Shown here piece after piece: positions 23,785 through 32,723 of a DNA stretch of 40,750 bases. A program made the position numbers and the translations under genes. The stretch comes from Planctomycetaceae bacterium. Lineage in GTDB: Bacteria > Planctomycetota > SZUA-567. The stretch lies in NCBI GenBank assembly GCA_021201355.1, contig JAJQFC010000118.1, positions 1 through 40,750 on the forward strand, given 5' to 3'. How positions within the stretch are numbered: the stretch's first letter is position 1; every line of letters starts with the position of its first letter. Below the pieces are notes generated by a model. It saw nothing but the letters and a program-made list of their open reading frames with translations, did not search any database and was not told where the DNA came from.

Positions 23785-24024
23785 CGTGGGTGGGTTTACA
23801 AGGCAATGGGCGAGTCTTCATTCTCCGTGCTCCGGGAGGCACGACTCTTTCGGGACGTGCAACCATTAATCGCTCAGAAAATGAAACCGCAGCGCTTCGA
23901 GAGCCAAAAACGGTACAGTTTCTCAAACCGCGACCACAAGCGGACAACCCATTCTCGCACTATACAGTTGATTTTGTTCGCCAATGCCGATACCCTCGTA
24001 GAGGAGTGAGGGCCGGCCGCGAAA

Positions 24025-25194
24025 GTGTCTGGCATGTGGTTACGGGTCTTTATTGTCATTCTCCTCTCCACCGGCATTATCCCTGCAGCCGAACCGGAAA
24101 GCGCCGCGACCGGACGGACCGACCGGCTTCGGGTCGGCGTTTATGTCAATCCGCCTTTCGTCATCCGTGACGGCGACACCTGCTCCGGCATGGCTGTCGA
24201 TCTATGGCGAAGTATTGAGGAACGTCTCGACCTCCATAGCGACTACCGGGAATACGGGAGCATTCGGGAACTCATCGAAGCGGCCCGGGGAGATCAGGTT
24301 GACGTCTGCGTCGCCAACCTCGCCGTCACGTCGGAACGAGCCGCCTCCGTTCTTTTTACGTTTCCCTGGTTCGACTCCGGCCTCCGCATCATGACCCCGC
24401 GGTATGAACACAAAGGCGTCTTTGAACGTCTTGTCACAAACGGGCACGCCCACGCCTACGTCCTCCTCTTACTCCTTTTCGTCGCCGTCTCCCTGGTCGC
24501 GACCGCCATCCGCCGCCGCCATGACGAAGGCTTTCCCGACCGCTGGCTGGACGGTTTCACCACTTGCCTCAAGGAAGTCATCTCCGTGGCCAAATCGGGC
24601 GAACTGCCGACCCGCAAGCCGAACTGGATCCGGAACCTCCTCGTCTCGGCCTGGATGATTTTCGGCATGGCCCTCCTCGCCTACATCACTTCCAGCGTCG
24701 CCAGCGCCATGACGATGGCGTCACTGCGGCAGCGCGGGGAAATTCACGAACTCGGCGATCTCCCCGGCCACACCGTCGCGGTCCTGTCCGGGAGTGGCGC
24801 CGAGACCCACCTCCCGGGCCTCGGTATCCGCGTCGTCTCCTACGGCAACCGCGACGCCGCCGCCGCCGCCGTTCTCGCCGGGGAAACGGACGCCTTCGTC
24901 GCCGACACGGCAGTCCTTGAATACTGGGCGGCGGAACATTCCGATGCCCGCGTCAGCGTCACCGGCCGGCCGTTCAAACCGTACAAATTCGCCTTTGCCA
25001 CCAGCCGGGACCAACCCGCCCTCGCCGACCGGCTGTCCGTGGCGATTATCGATCTGGCCGAAGCCGGCCTGGTCGAACAGATCCGCAGCCGCTACTTCGG
25101 CCGAAGCGTCGACCGAAGCGCCGGCGACGACCACGGAACCGCCATCACCATTCCTCCCTTGTTCAACCTGCCTTCGGGCGGCCAGGTGGAATGA
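24025..25194 (+). CDS. Prokaryotic ionotropic-glutamate-receptor-like (GluR0-type) protein
   Basis: A signal peptide (MWLRVFIVILLSTGIIPAA) precedes a periplasmic solute-binding domain of the SBP_bac_3 type, split by a two-helix membrane module. Lobe one runs from LRVGVYVNPPFVIRDGDTCS to FPWFDSGLRIMTPRY. TM1 is AYVLLLLLFVAVSLVATAI, and TM2 is LVSAWMIFGMALLAYITSSV. Lobe two resumes at ELGDLPGHTVAVLSGSGAET and ends near LVEQIRSRYFG. This order is that of GluR0-like receptor channels. Between the helices, where they have a TVGYGD-type filter, this protein reads TCLKEVISVAKSGELPTRK, with no potassium signature. It may be a ligand sensor or a channel of other selectivity. The GTG start at 24025 or the ATG at 24034 are both possible; neither has an ideal ribosome site. 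Confidence 0.75.
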   Translation: MSGMWLRVFIVILLSTGIIPAAEPESAATGRTDRLRVGVYVNPPFVIRDGDTCSGMAVDLWRSIEERLDLHSDYREYGSIRELIEAARGDQVDVCVANLAVTSERAASVLFTFPWFDSGLRIMTPRYEHKGVFERLVTNGHAHAYVLLLLLFVAVSLVATAIRRRHDEGFPDRWLDGFTTCLKEVISVAKSGELPTRKPNWIRNLLVSAWMIFGMALLAYITSSVASAMTMASLRQRGEIHELGDLPGHTVAVLSGSGAETHLPGLGIRVVSYGNRDAAAAAVLAGETDAFVADTAVLEYWAAEHSDARVSVTGRPFKPYKFAFATSRDQPALADRLSVAIIDLAEAGLVEQIRSRYFGRSVDRSAGDDHGTAITIPPLFNLPSGGQVE

Positions 25195-25229
25195 TGCGAC
25201 GCGTGAAATAACACTACTTTTTAACGTTT

Positions 25230-25245
25230 ACTATTGCATAATAGT
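25230..25245. promoter_or_regulatory. Palindrome upstream of superoxide dismutase
   Basis: ACTATT-GCAT-AATAGT is a perfect inverted repeat 55 bp before the SOD start and contains CATAAT, a possible -10. It may be an operator for an iron- or oxidant-responsive regulator; none is identified here. Confidence 0.4.
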
Positions 25246-25299
25246 TGACGAACAGCTACCATGCAGCCGGGTGAGGCAGTGAACAAAGGAGACACCACC

Positions 25300-25902
25300 A
25301 TGTTTGAACGCATCGCCCTCCCGTACGAATACGACGCGCTGGAGCCGTACCTCAACGCGGATACGGTCAAGACCCATTATGAAAAGCACCACAAGACCTA
25401 CACGGACAACTTTAACAAGCTGGTCAAGGAAGTCCCCGAATTCGAAGGCAAGAGCGCCAGGGAAATTCTCGACAATCTGGACAAGGCCCCGGCGGACAAA
25501 CGGACCGGCCTGAAAAACAACGGCGGCGGCTACTACAACCACAACCTCTACTTCGAAAGCCTGACGCCGAAGGGCGCCAAACCGTCCGGCACACTCAAAG
25601 AGATGATCGACCGCGATTTCGGCGGCTACGATCAAATGCTCGAAAAGCTCGACAGCGCCGCGACCGCCAAACTTTTCGGCTCCGGCTACGCCTGGCTTGT
25701 CAGTAAGAACGGTAAACTGGACGTCGTCATTTCCCCGAACCAGGATTTACCCGAAGGCAGCCCCACCCTCCTTCTCCCCATCGACATGTGGGAACACGCC
25801 TATTACCTCAAGTACAAAAACGAGAAAAAGGAATACGTAAAACAGTTCTTCACTATTATTAATTGGGAAAAAGTCGCCGAGCGCCTTGAAAAAGGCAAAT
25901 AG
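25300..25902 (+). CDS. Fe/Mn superoxide dismutase
   Basis: This 200-residue enzyme converts superoxide to hydrogen peroxide and oxygen. The start chosen is the ATG at 25300 with AAAGGAG eight bases upstream. Metal-site landmarks are THYEKHHKTY (ligand His26, gateway Tyr34), NNGGGYYNHNLYFE (second His ligand) and DMWEHAYYLKYKN (Asp and His ligands). The C-terminal FFTIINWEKVAERL replaces the usual aromatic WWNVVNW-type segment, a mild divergence. Metal choice (Fe or Mn) cannot be told by eye. No export signal is visible, so it is cytoplasmic. A strong terminator follows. Confidence 0.92.
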   Translation: MFERIALPYEYDALEPYLNADTVKTHYEKHHKTYTDNFNKLVKEVPEFEGKSAREILDNLDKAPADKRTGLKNNGGGYYNHNLYFESLTPKGAKPSGTLKEMIDRDFGGYDQMLEKLDSAATAKLFGSGYAWLVSKNGKLDVVISPNQDLPEGSPTLLLPIDMWEHAYYLKYKNEKKEYVKQFFTIINWEKVAERLEKGK

Positions 25903-25984
25903 GACAGCCGCCTTCGAGATACCGGACCAGACCATCGGTCAACGTCATCCAGCACCACTCACCAGGACACGTAAAACGCTACAG

Positions 25985-26019
25985 CCGCCCGGACGCATCC
26001 AGTAGCTCCGGGCGGTTTT
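25985..26019 (+). terminator. Rho-independent terminator after superoxide dismutase
   Basis: CCGCCCGGA (25985-25993) pairs perfectly with TCCGGGCGG (26007-26015), followed by TTTT. Confidence 0.85.
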
Positions 26020-26634
26020 GCCTGCCGCTACCCGAACGATTCCCATCCGGATTGACCGACCCTCCTTCGCCATACGCTCGGACCGACAGTAACCATTAAT
26101 ATCCGAAGATTTGAACTCAACGTTGACGCGCATGCTCGTATCACTGCCGACCGTTCGGTTAAAAACGTCAGTTAAACCGCCTGTCGAAATCCCACCAAAG
26201 GGTGACGCCCTGCCGCAAACCGTCTCTCATTACGTTAGGGATTCTTGTGGACATTCGCTGATGGTTGGCTATCATCGACCGAACCGGCGTTTTCCGCCAG
26301 ATAGGTTTGTGGACAAGATCGCGGCGATCGGTTGAGTGTTCAATGATCGGGTTTGGTCCGGTCCGATGCGACCGGATTATTCTGTTTACCGGTTACGCGA
26401 ACCGGATTGGTGATGATCCATTCCAGTCGAAACGCCTTTATGACGACGGAAACGTCCAGAAGACGATACCATGTTTCATGACAGTGTACTCTAGCGGCCG
26501 AACGGTCCGTCGTATGGTACGGCCCTCCCCGATTTTTTCCGATCGGGCCAAGCCGTTTCAACAGGTGTTTCCATGGTCAATTATCAGAAGTGAATGCCGA
26601 TTCGGCTCGCTTCAATGATAGAAGGTCTTAAAGA
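26020..26634. other. Non-coding region rich in short ACCGG/CCGGT motifs
   Basis: No frame with a ribosome site is recognisable in these 615 bases. Between about 26270 and 26420 the words ACCGG, CCGGT and CGAACCGG recur in both orientations, for example GGTCCGGTCCGATGCGACCGG. It may hold regulatory repeats for the chemoreceptor gene or be decayed sequence. Confidence 0.35.
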
Positions 26635-28416
26635 ATGCGCTCAGGCCTGGTTTGGAAAATGCTTATCGCGTCCGGTGTGACCATCGTCCTCGGACTCGTT
26701 GCCCTGAACATGGTGGCCCATGTCTTTTCAAACCGCATCAATGAAATGACGGAAGCCGGGATGCGCGAACTGTCCGACACCCTCAACCATGACACCGCCA
26801 CCGTATACCAGAGGATGGAAAACGACCTCCTCGCCACCATCGTCGCCGACCAGGAGGAGCGCGCCCGCCACCAGGTGGCGGCGGCGGCCATTTACGCCAT
26901 GCAGCCGCTTCAATACGGCGAAATCGCCATATTCCAGCAGATCAGCGCCCAGTTTATTGAAGGCGGCGATTATGTCGCCCTCTACGCGGTCTATCCGGAC
27001 GGCTCGTTTTTCTCCGGAGCCAGCCGGAACTCTTCTCCCGAGGTCACCAGCCGCATCGGCGAGGACGCCGGCCAGCTTCGCGTCGACAAGGTGGCGGAAC
27101 GGCTTATGGATCCGTCCATCTCCGGCGTCACCCAGTTTACCGCCCCGATTATCGACCTGGCCGGCGTCACGCGCGGCGAGGTCCGCCTCCTCGTCGTCGA
27201 CGACAGCGTCAAACAGCACCGGGCCGACATGGACGCCATCAGCGCCGAAATCCGCCAAAACATCGAAGCGTCGGTGGAAGGCCGGACCAGGGAGACGCTT
27301 CTCGCCGTCCATCAGGCCTCGAACGGTTTCCGTCGCGGCCTTTGGGTGGCCGGGCTCGGCACCCTCGCCCTCGCCTGCGTCGCCCTCTTTGTCACCACCC
27401 GTTTTATCGCCAGGCCGTTGGTGGCGGCCGCCCGTATGGCCAACGCCATCCGCGCCGGCGATTTGTCCGCCCGGGTCCATTCGGACGACAGCGGCGAGGT
27501 CGGCATGCTTATCCTCGCCCTGAACGACATGGCTGACAAGGTACGGGACCGGGACAGCGCCGCCCGGACCGCCCTGCACCGTCTCGGCCGGGTGCTGGAA
27601 CACGTAGCCCTTGCCGCCAACGAAATTACCGCCTCGGCCGGATACCTGTCCAATGCCAGCCAGGAGCTGACCAACGACGCCGACCGCCAGCAACGTCTCA
27701 TGCACACTATCGGTTCCTCCATTGGCGAATTGGAAGGCGGCATAAAACTTAGCACCCGGAACGCGGACAAAACCGCCGAACTGTCCACCCAGGCCCTCGA
27801 CGCGGCCAAAAAAGGCGACCGCGAAATGGAACGGATGACCCGAGCCATGACCGACCTGCAGGCTTCCCAGGGCAAGGTCGCCTCCGCCATGAAGGTTATT
27901 GACGAAATAGCCTTCCAGACCAACCTCCTCGCCCTGAACGCCTCGGTGGAGGCGGCTCGGGCCGGCAAGCACGGGCGCGGCTTCGCCGTCGTGGCCGGCG
28001 AGGTGCGGAACCTCGCCGCCAAGAGCGCCAAGGCCGCCCGGCAAACAGAACAGCTCATGCAGGAATCCCTCGACCGTTTGTCATACACCACGGACTGCCT
28101 CGCTTCCACCAATACCGCCCTGGCGGAAATCGAGAATGTCGTGGAGGAAGTGGGCGGCCTGATGACGGAAATCGCCCGGGTGGCGGGTGAAAACTTCCAG
28201 GGCATTTCGGCTGTGAAGGAAAGCGTCCAGGAAGTCGGACTGGCGGCCGAACGCACAGCCCAGTCCGCTTCGGCCTCGGCGGCGACGGCCGAAGAACTTC
28301 TCGCCATGGCCGGAGGCCTCAAGGATATCCTTCGCCTTAACCGGAACGGCGACAACAAGGCCCGCGCCGCCATCCCCCTGACCGACGCCGATCCCGCACC
28401 GGCTCCGCAGTTCTGA
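26635..28416 (+). CDS. Methyl-accepting chemotaxis protein
   Basis: This 593-residue transmembrane chemoreceptor starts at the ATG at 26635 with GAAGG upstream. TM1 is about residues 7-29 (MLIASGVTIVLGLVALNMVA), followed by a periplasmic sensor domain of about 200 residues resembling a single-Cache fold (FIEGGDYVALYAVYPDGSFF). TM2 is near 237-258 (LWVAGLGTLALACVALFVTT), then HAMP (ARPLVAAARMANAIRAGDLS). The cytoplasmic signalling hairpin has the canonical tip IDEIAFQTNLLALNASVEAA and GRGFAVVAGEVRNLAAKSA. No CheR-binding pentapeptide is present at the end. The ligand is unknown. No other chemotaxis genes are in the window. Confidence 0.93.
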   Translation: MRSGLVWKMLIASGVTIVLGLVALNMVAHVFSNRINEMTEAGMRELSDTLNHDTATVYQRMENDLLATIVADQEERARHQVAAAAIYAMQPLQYGEIAIFQQISAQFIEGGDYVALYAVYPDGSFFSGASRNSSPEVTSRIGEDAGQLRVDKVAERLMDPSISGVTQFTAPIIDLAGVTRGEVRLLVVDDSVKQHRADMDAISAEIRQNIEASVEGRTRETLLAVHQASNGFRRGLWVAGLGTLALACVALFVTTRFIARPLVAAARMANAIRAGDLSARVHSDDSGEVGMLILALNDMADKVRDRDSAARTALHRLGRVLEHVALAANEITASAGYLSNASQELTNDADRQQRLMHTIGSSIGELEGGIKLSTRNADKTAELSTQALDAAKKGDREMERMTRAMTDLQASQGKVASAMKVIDEIAFQTNLLALNASVEAARAGKHGRGFAVVAGEVRNLAAKSAKAARQTEQLMQESLDRLSYTTDCLASTNTALAEIENVVEEVGGLMTEIARVAGENFQGISAVKESVQEVGLAAERTAQSASASAATAEELLAMAGGLKDILRLNRNGDNKARAAIPLTDADPAPAPQF

Positions 28417-28611
28417 CGGTATCTTTCGGCAATTCTTCACAATGTAATAATTCCACAAATCATCAAGTGGGTGGAATGCCACGAGGCGCTACCTCGCTGA
28501 TGGCGCGGTGACCGAGCGGCGTGGCAGGCGAGAAAACCTCATGTCGTTTCACCCGGTTCGTCCACTACGCTGCTTCCCGAAGACAGCGACGCGGACGATG
28601 AAACAAGCGGT

Positions 28612-29340
28612 TCACAACCGCGCCTCGAGCCGGTCGGCAAGGGCTATGCGACCCGGCGTCACCTCCGCCCGATATGCCAAAAGTTCGACGCCGGCGGCGA
28701 CGACCCGTCGCAATGTCCGTCCCCAGTGCGGGTCGATGGCGTCGGCCGGGTTGAACCATTCGGCGTCGCTCCGCTGAACAACGATAAAGATGACGGCCCG
28801 GCAACCGTTCGCCGCCAGCGTCGCCAGTTCCTCGAGGTGCCGGGCGCCGCGAACCGTCACCGCGTCGGGGAAAAGGGCGGCGCCGTTTTCCACCAGGGTG
28901 CAGTTCTTGATTTCCACGAGCGTCTCCCGTCCGGCGGTTTCAAGAAGGAGGTCGAGGCGGCTGGCGCCGCGCCTCACTTCCCGCCGCAGGGCGTCCGGCC
29001 GGGGCAGTTCCGCGACCGCGCCGGCCGCCACCGCCGCTTCGACGAGGCGGTTCGGAATGCCGGTGTTGACGCCGACCATGGCGGACGGCATCCGGATCAT
29101 TTCGAGAGAGTACGGATATTTCCGTCCCGGCCGGTCGTGCCGGGACAGCCAGACCGGCCGACCCGGTTCGGAACAGCCGAGCATGGCGCCGGTATTGGCG
29201 GTGTGGGCGGTGACGAGGCTGCCGTCCTGAAGCGTCACGTCGGCGAGAAAGCGCTTGTAGCGCCTGACGAGAACGCCTTCCGTCAGCGGTTCCGGCCAGA
29301 CGAGGGAGCCGTCCGCCGCCGGGACCGGCAGACCGCTCAT
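28612..29340 (-). CDS. sfsA: SfsA family protein (sugar fermentation stimulation protein)
   Basis: The 242 residues match SfsA throughout: an N-terminal OB-like part (VLVRRYKRFLADVTLQDGSL, TAHTANTGAMLGCSEPGRPV) and a nuclease-like core with RLDLLLE, TLVEIKNCTLVENGAALFPD and GARHLEELATLAANGCRAVI. SfsA binds DNA and has the restriction-endonuclease-like PD-(D/E)xK fold; its cellular role remains unsettled. Its start overlaps the stop of the upstream YaiI-type gene by four bases (ATGA), showing a two-gene operon. Length is normal for the family. Confidence 0.93.
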   Translation of the reverse strand: MSGLPVPAADGSLVWPEPLTEGVLVRRYKRFLADVTLQDGSLVTAHTANTGAMLGCSEPGRPVWLSRHDRPGRKYPYSLEMIRMPSAMVGVNTGIPNRLVEAAVAAGAVAELPRPDALRREVRRGASRLDLLLETAGRETLVEIKNCTLVENGAALFPDAVTVRGARHLEELATLAANGCRAVIFIVVQRSDAEWFNPADAIDPHWGRTLRRVVAAGVELLAYRAEVTPGRIALADRLEARL

Positions 29341-29822
29341 TTTCCCCTCCGGGTGAGGTAGCGGTCGAGGGCGTTCGCGAATTGCTGGACGCCGGTCCGA
29401 TCGAGTTCCCGAGGCCCGCCAACGTCCATCCCGCCCGACCGGAGCGAATCCATCAGGTTCCGCATGGCCAACCGTTCGCCGATGCTGGCGCTGTCCAACT
29501 GCTCGCCGTGGGTGTCGATGACCATAACGTCCTTTTCCACAAGGCGGGCGGCGAGGGGAATGTCGCCGGATATCGCCAGGTCGCCGGCGGCGGCGTGTTC
29601 GACAATAAAGTCGTCAGCTTTGTCCGCCCCTTCCGCCACCTGGTGAAAATGGAGATACGGCGAATTTTCCAGCCGCATGTAGCTGTTCGCGACAAAGCGC
29701 ATCGTCACCCGCCGCCGGAGCGCGGCGATTTCCAAAATGTCACGGAGCTGCCGGGGACAGGCGTCCGCGTCGACCCAAACGGTAAACTGCGGAGTGTCCG
29801 TGTTATTGTGTGGCGTTGCCAT
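29337..29822 (-). CDS. YaiI/YqxD family protein (UPF0178, DUF188)
   Basis: The 161-residue protein carries the UPF0178 signature: VWVDADACPRQLRDILEIAA near the N-terminus, FVANSYMRL, and the acidic GADKADDFIVEHAAAGDLAI followed by SGDIPLAARLVEKDVMVIDT. The paired acidic residues suggest a PIN-related nuclease fold, but no activity is established. It is translationally coupled to sfsA by a four-base overlap. The ATG lies after AAGGAGAATC. Confidence 0.9.
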   Translation of the reverse strand: MATPHNNTDTPQFTVWVDADACPRQLRDILEIAALRRRVTMRFVANSYMRLENSPYLHFHQVAEGADKADDFIVEHAAAGDLAISGDIPLAARLVEKDVMVIDTHGEQLDSASIGERLAMRNLMDSLRSGGMDVGGPRELDRTGVQQFANALDRYLTRRGK

Positions 29823-29974
29823 GATTCTCCTTATTCCTCCGGCACCCTTGTCCCGGTTTTATCCGCCGATGATCGGGACAATGTGCGTCTCCAATCCTAC
29901 GTAGATAGTACCCGCCCGCAGCAAAACGGCAACCACCCACGACCGCCCGCACGTTCCGCTTCGCCTCCGCTTGA

Positions 29975-30016
29975 CCAAAAGGAAGGACGCGCCAATCCAG
30001 CCGGACCGGCGCGCCC
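29975..30016 (-). terminator. Probable terminator of the URO-D-like gene
   Basis: On the minus strand GGGCGCGCC (30008-30016) pairs with GGCGCGTCC (29985-29993, one G-U pair), followed by TTCCTTTT. It lies about 30 bases after the corrected end of the URO-D-like gene. Confidence 0.55.
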
Positions 30017-30105
30017 ATTGAATCGTTTCAGACGACGGACATCGTTTTACCCGACGAGCGGCACGCCGTCCTTCCGGCTTTCCGCCATTATTTCACCGAG
30101 ACGCT

Positions 30106-31260
30106 TTACATAATACCGGTATTCGCGAGCGGCGTATGCGGTGCCGCCTGGTGGTCGGTGCAGATGATGCAGCCGCCCTGGCGGATGACCGGCATGAGGC
30201 GGCGGAATTCAGCCTCGATGGCGGCGGTGTCCTTGACGAGGGCGAGCTTGTCGAATCCGCCCCAGAACCGCAGTCGCGGAAACTGTTCCCGAACCTTGAC
30301 GATGTCGACGCCGGCGTTCACATCCACCGGCAACACGCCTTCGATGCCGCAGTCCATCATCGTCGGCACCATCGGCACGAAGTCGCCGTCGGTGTCGAGA
30401 AACACCATGCCGACGCCGCGCTCCTTCAGGAACGGGATGATCTCGCGGTAACAGGGCGAGATGAATTCGACAAACGTCTCCGGTGAAATCATCGGTCCGT
30501 TGGCGCCGGAATAGTCCTCTTCGAAAAAGACGGTGGACGGATGAATGATGTCGAGGATGCCGGCCAGTTGTTCCTTGTAGACGTCGAGCTGAAAGCGGTT
30601 GATATCCTTTATGAGATCCGGCTCGAGCATGTAGGTGACGAGGTGTTCCTCTACGCCCATGAGGTCGCGGATAAGCCAGAAAAAACCGGCGAGGCGGAGC
30701 CGAATCGAAAACCGGTCGTCCCCGTCCCGGTAGCGGCCGTAGGCCTTTTCCATATTTTCCCGCGTGCAGTGGCGAGCCAGTTCCTGCCGGGTGTGGTCCT
30801 TGTGCCGCTCCCAGCTTTCCCAGTCCGACACCACCGGCGTTATTTCCTGAACAAGTTCGCGGCCTTTCACGTATTTCCTGACCCAGCCGTCCCGGTCGTA
30901 GCGGAGGAGGTATTCGTCCGTGTCCTCGAGAACCTTCGCCTCGTACGAGACAAACGGTATCCTGAACGACACCCGCTTCACCGGATCCCAGCCAAAGGCG
31001 GTTTCGTAGTCGCACACCAGATCCGTCTTCATGACGTTGTAGTACCGTTCCCACTCCTCGCGGGGGCGGCGGGCGTAGAACAGGTTTTCCGTCGGCAGTT
31101 CCGGACTTTCGAGCGCGTCAAGAAAGCCGCTGTCGAAACCTTGTTCCTTGAAGGCGCGGACTGTTTTAATCCACGGCCCCATGCTTTCGATGATGGCGCC
31201 GCGATCAAGGCCGTCGTTTGAAAAGCCGAGGGTGGCCAATTCGCGTTCTCGATAGTTCAT
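30106..31260 (-). CDS. Uroporphyrinogen-decarboxylase-like protein, C-terminus frameshifted
   Basis: This is a URO-D superfamily protein of the non-heme type common in Lentisphaerae and Planctomycetes, where members resemble corrinoid or methyl-transfer enzymes. Landmarks are VFFEEDYSGANGPMISPETF, MVFLDTDGDFVPMVPTMMDC, VLPVDVNAGVDIVKVRE and RFWGGFDKLALVKDTAAIEA. The start chosen is the ATG at 31258-31260 (MNYRERELATLGFSND); a longer frame to 31407 overlaps the upstream gene. The end reads DHQAAPHTPLANTGIM and stops. Adding one base at about 30121/30122 would give ANYRYYVKRLGEIMAE and so on to a stop at 30047-30049, the normal family tail. So 24 residues are lost or the base is missing from the sequence. 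Its position after a sugar-binding protein suggests a shared carbohydrate response. Confidence 0.82.
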   Translation of the reverse strand: MNYRERELATLGFSNDGLDRGAIIESMGPWIKTVRAFKEQGFDSGFLDALESPELPTENLFYARRPREEWERYYNVMKTDLVCDYETAFGWDPVKRVSFRIPFVSYEAKVLEDTDEYLLRYDRDGWVRKYVKGRELVQEITPVVSDWESWERHKDHTRQELARHCTRENMEKAYGRYRDGDDRFSIRLRLAGFFWLIRDLMGVEEHLVTYMLEPDLIKDINRFQLDVYKEQLAGILDIIHPSTVFFEEDYSGANGPMISPETFVEFISPCYREIIPFLKERGVGMVFLDTDGDFVPMVPTMMDCGIEGVLPVDVNAGVDIVKVREQFPRLRFWGGFDKLALVKDTAAIEAEFRRLMPVIRQGGCIICTDHQAAPHTPLANTGIM

Positions 31261-31381
31261 TGGTTGAAGCTTTCTCAAAAAGCCGCAGTCGAGTGTCCCG
31301 TACACGACCGGCACATTCCGGGTAATGGCGGCGGGGAGACGGTTCTTCCTCCCCGCCGCTTGAAAAAGATCGCCGAAGAGG

Positions 31382-32311
31382 TTACCGGCCGATGAATTCG
31401 TCGACATTGTCCTTCGTGATGAGGTTCACCTTGAGGACCGCTTCCTGCGGCATCGTTTCTCCCCGGGCAATGCGGACGGCGAAATCGACCGCGCCCTTCC
31501 CCTGCTCCCCCGGGTCCTGGTAGACGGTGGCGGCAAGGCGGCCCTGCTGGATGGACTCGAGGCCTTCCGGCACGCCGTCGACGCCGGTGACGACGATGCC
31601 CTGTTCCGAGCGGCCGAGGTTGTCGATGGCGAGGAGGGCGCCGAGGGCCATTTCATCGTTGTTGCAGAGGAAGGCGTTGATCTGGTCGCCGTGGGTGGTC
31701 AGGATGTTTTCCGCCACCCGGAGGCCGGGTTCCCGGAACCATTCGCCCGAATCTTCGGCTATGACCTTCATGTCCGGGTATTCGGCGACGACGCGTTTGG
31801 CGCCGTCGGTGCGGTTGACCGCCGCCTCGTGGTTGCCGCCCCGGATGATGGCGACGTTCCCCTTGCCGCCGAGTTTTTCACAGGCGTACCGCGCCGGATA
31901 TTCGCCTTCGAGCCGCGTGTCCGGAGCGAAGATATAGACGCCTTCCGGAATCGTCTGGCCCCGGAACGGATTCCGGTTGACGAAAACCAGCGGCACTCCG
32001 GCTTCGCGGCAGGCGCTGACCATGGGCATGACGGACGTCGTCTCGACGGCGATGGCGAGGATGGCGTCCGGCTTTTCCATGAGTGTGGTGATTGCCTGAT
32101 CGTTCTGGCGGATGACGTCGTCCTGGGCGTCGAAGAGTTCGACAGACACCGTGTCCGAATTGGCGCTGCGGGCCGCTTCGGCGATCTTCGACAGGAAGTT
32201 GTCGTTGAAGTTGCTGACAAGGTAGCTGACGCGAACCTTCTCGCCGGCCGCCGCCGGGGAGCCGAGGCCGAAGCCGACAAGGACGAGGATGGCGAGGAAC
32301 AGTCTCTGCAT
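31382..32311 (-). CDS. Periplasmic sugar-binding protein (RbsB-like, Peripla_BP_4)
   Basis: The 309 residues begin with a signal peptide (MQRLFLAILVLVGFGLGSPA) and form a two-lobed type I solute-binding protein: VSYLVSNFNDNFLSKIAEAA, MEKPDAILAIAVETTSVMPM, GNVAIIRGGNHEAAVNRTDG, NAFLCNNDEMALGALLAIDN and GIVVTGVDGVPEG. RbsB/XylF-like proteins deliver sugars to an ABC permease or to chemoreceptors. No permease or ATPase gene is next to it. It may instead signal to a chemoreceptor or serve a distant transporter. AAGGAG precedes the ATG. It is divergent from the XylR-type regulator. Confidence 0.88.
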   Translation of the reverse strand: MQRLFLAILVLVGFGLGSPAAAGEKVRVSYLVSNFNDNFLSKIAEAARSANSDTVSVELFDAQDDVIRQNDQAITTLMEKPDAILAIAVETTSVMPMVSACREAGVPLVFVNRNPFRGQTIPEGVYIFAPDTRLEGEYPARYACEKLGGKGNVAIIRGGNHEAAVNRTDGAKRVVAEYPDMKVIAEDSGEWFREPGLRVAENILTTHGDQINAFLCNNDEMALGALLAIDNLGRSEQGIVVTGVDGVPEGLESIQQGRLAATVYQDPGEQGKGAVDFAVRIARGETMPQEAVLKVNLITKDNVDEFIGR

Positions 32312-32723
32312 GGGTTCTCCTTTTCCGGAAATGATGGCACAAAGCTCCCGCCGTCCGGCAACCCTGTACGGGCGGCCGGTAACGCGGGGCGACGAATGAC
32401 AATTAGCATTACAGAACAGAATTCAAGATTCGCCGGCCGGAATTCCGTGCCGGCGGCGACGTCAATTGACCTGCGAGAGTAGGGAAAACCGTCTGGTGAT
32501 GTTGCCGGACAATAAGGAAGCCGCCGCGGCGGCAAGCATTCTTTCTATTTGGACATTCAAATGCTACAACGGCAGTATACCCCGGCCGAACCGGTTAGCA
32601 ACGGTCAATTAAACGCAATATTCCATCAATTTTGCGCAACCGTGGAATCCGCCCGCCCTCTCGGGTACACTAACGTTTTGTGCCGGTGCCGCCGATTCCC
32701 GCGCCGTCCGAAGGAGAACGCCG
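32312..32723. other. Divergent intergenic region of the sugar-response cluster
   Basis: These 412 bases separate the sugar-binding protein and regulator genes and should hold both promoters and the regulator's operator. I see no gene in them and cannot assign promoter boxes with confidence. Confidence 0.4.

Noticed and set aside
26728-28373. Minus-strand frames of 350-440 residues opposite the chemoreceptor gene
   Set aside because: No motifs or ribosome sites; they mirror the codon bias of the chemoreceptor gene.
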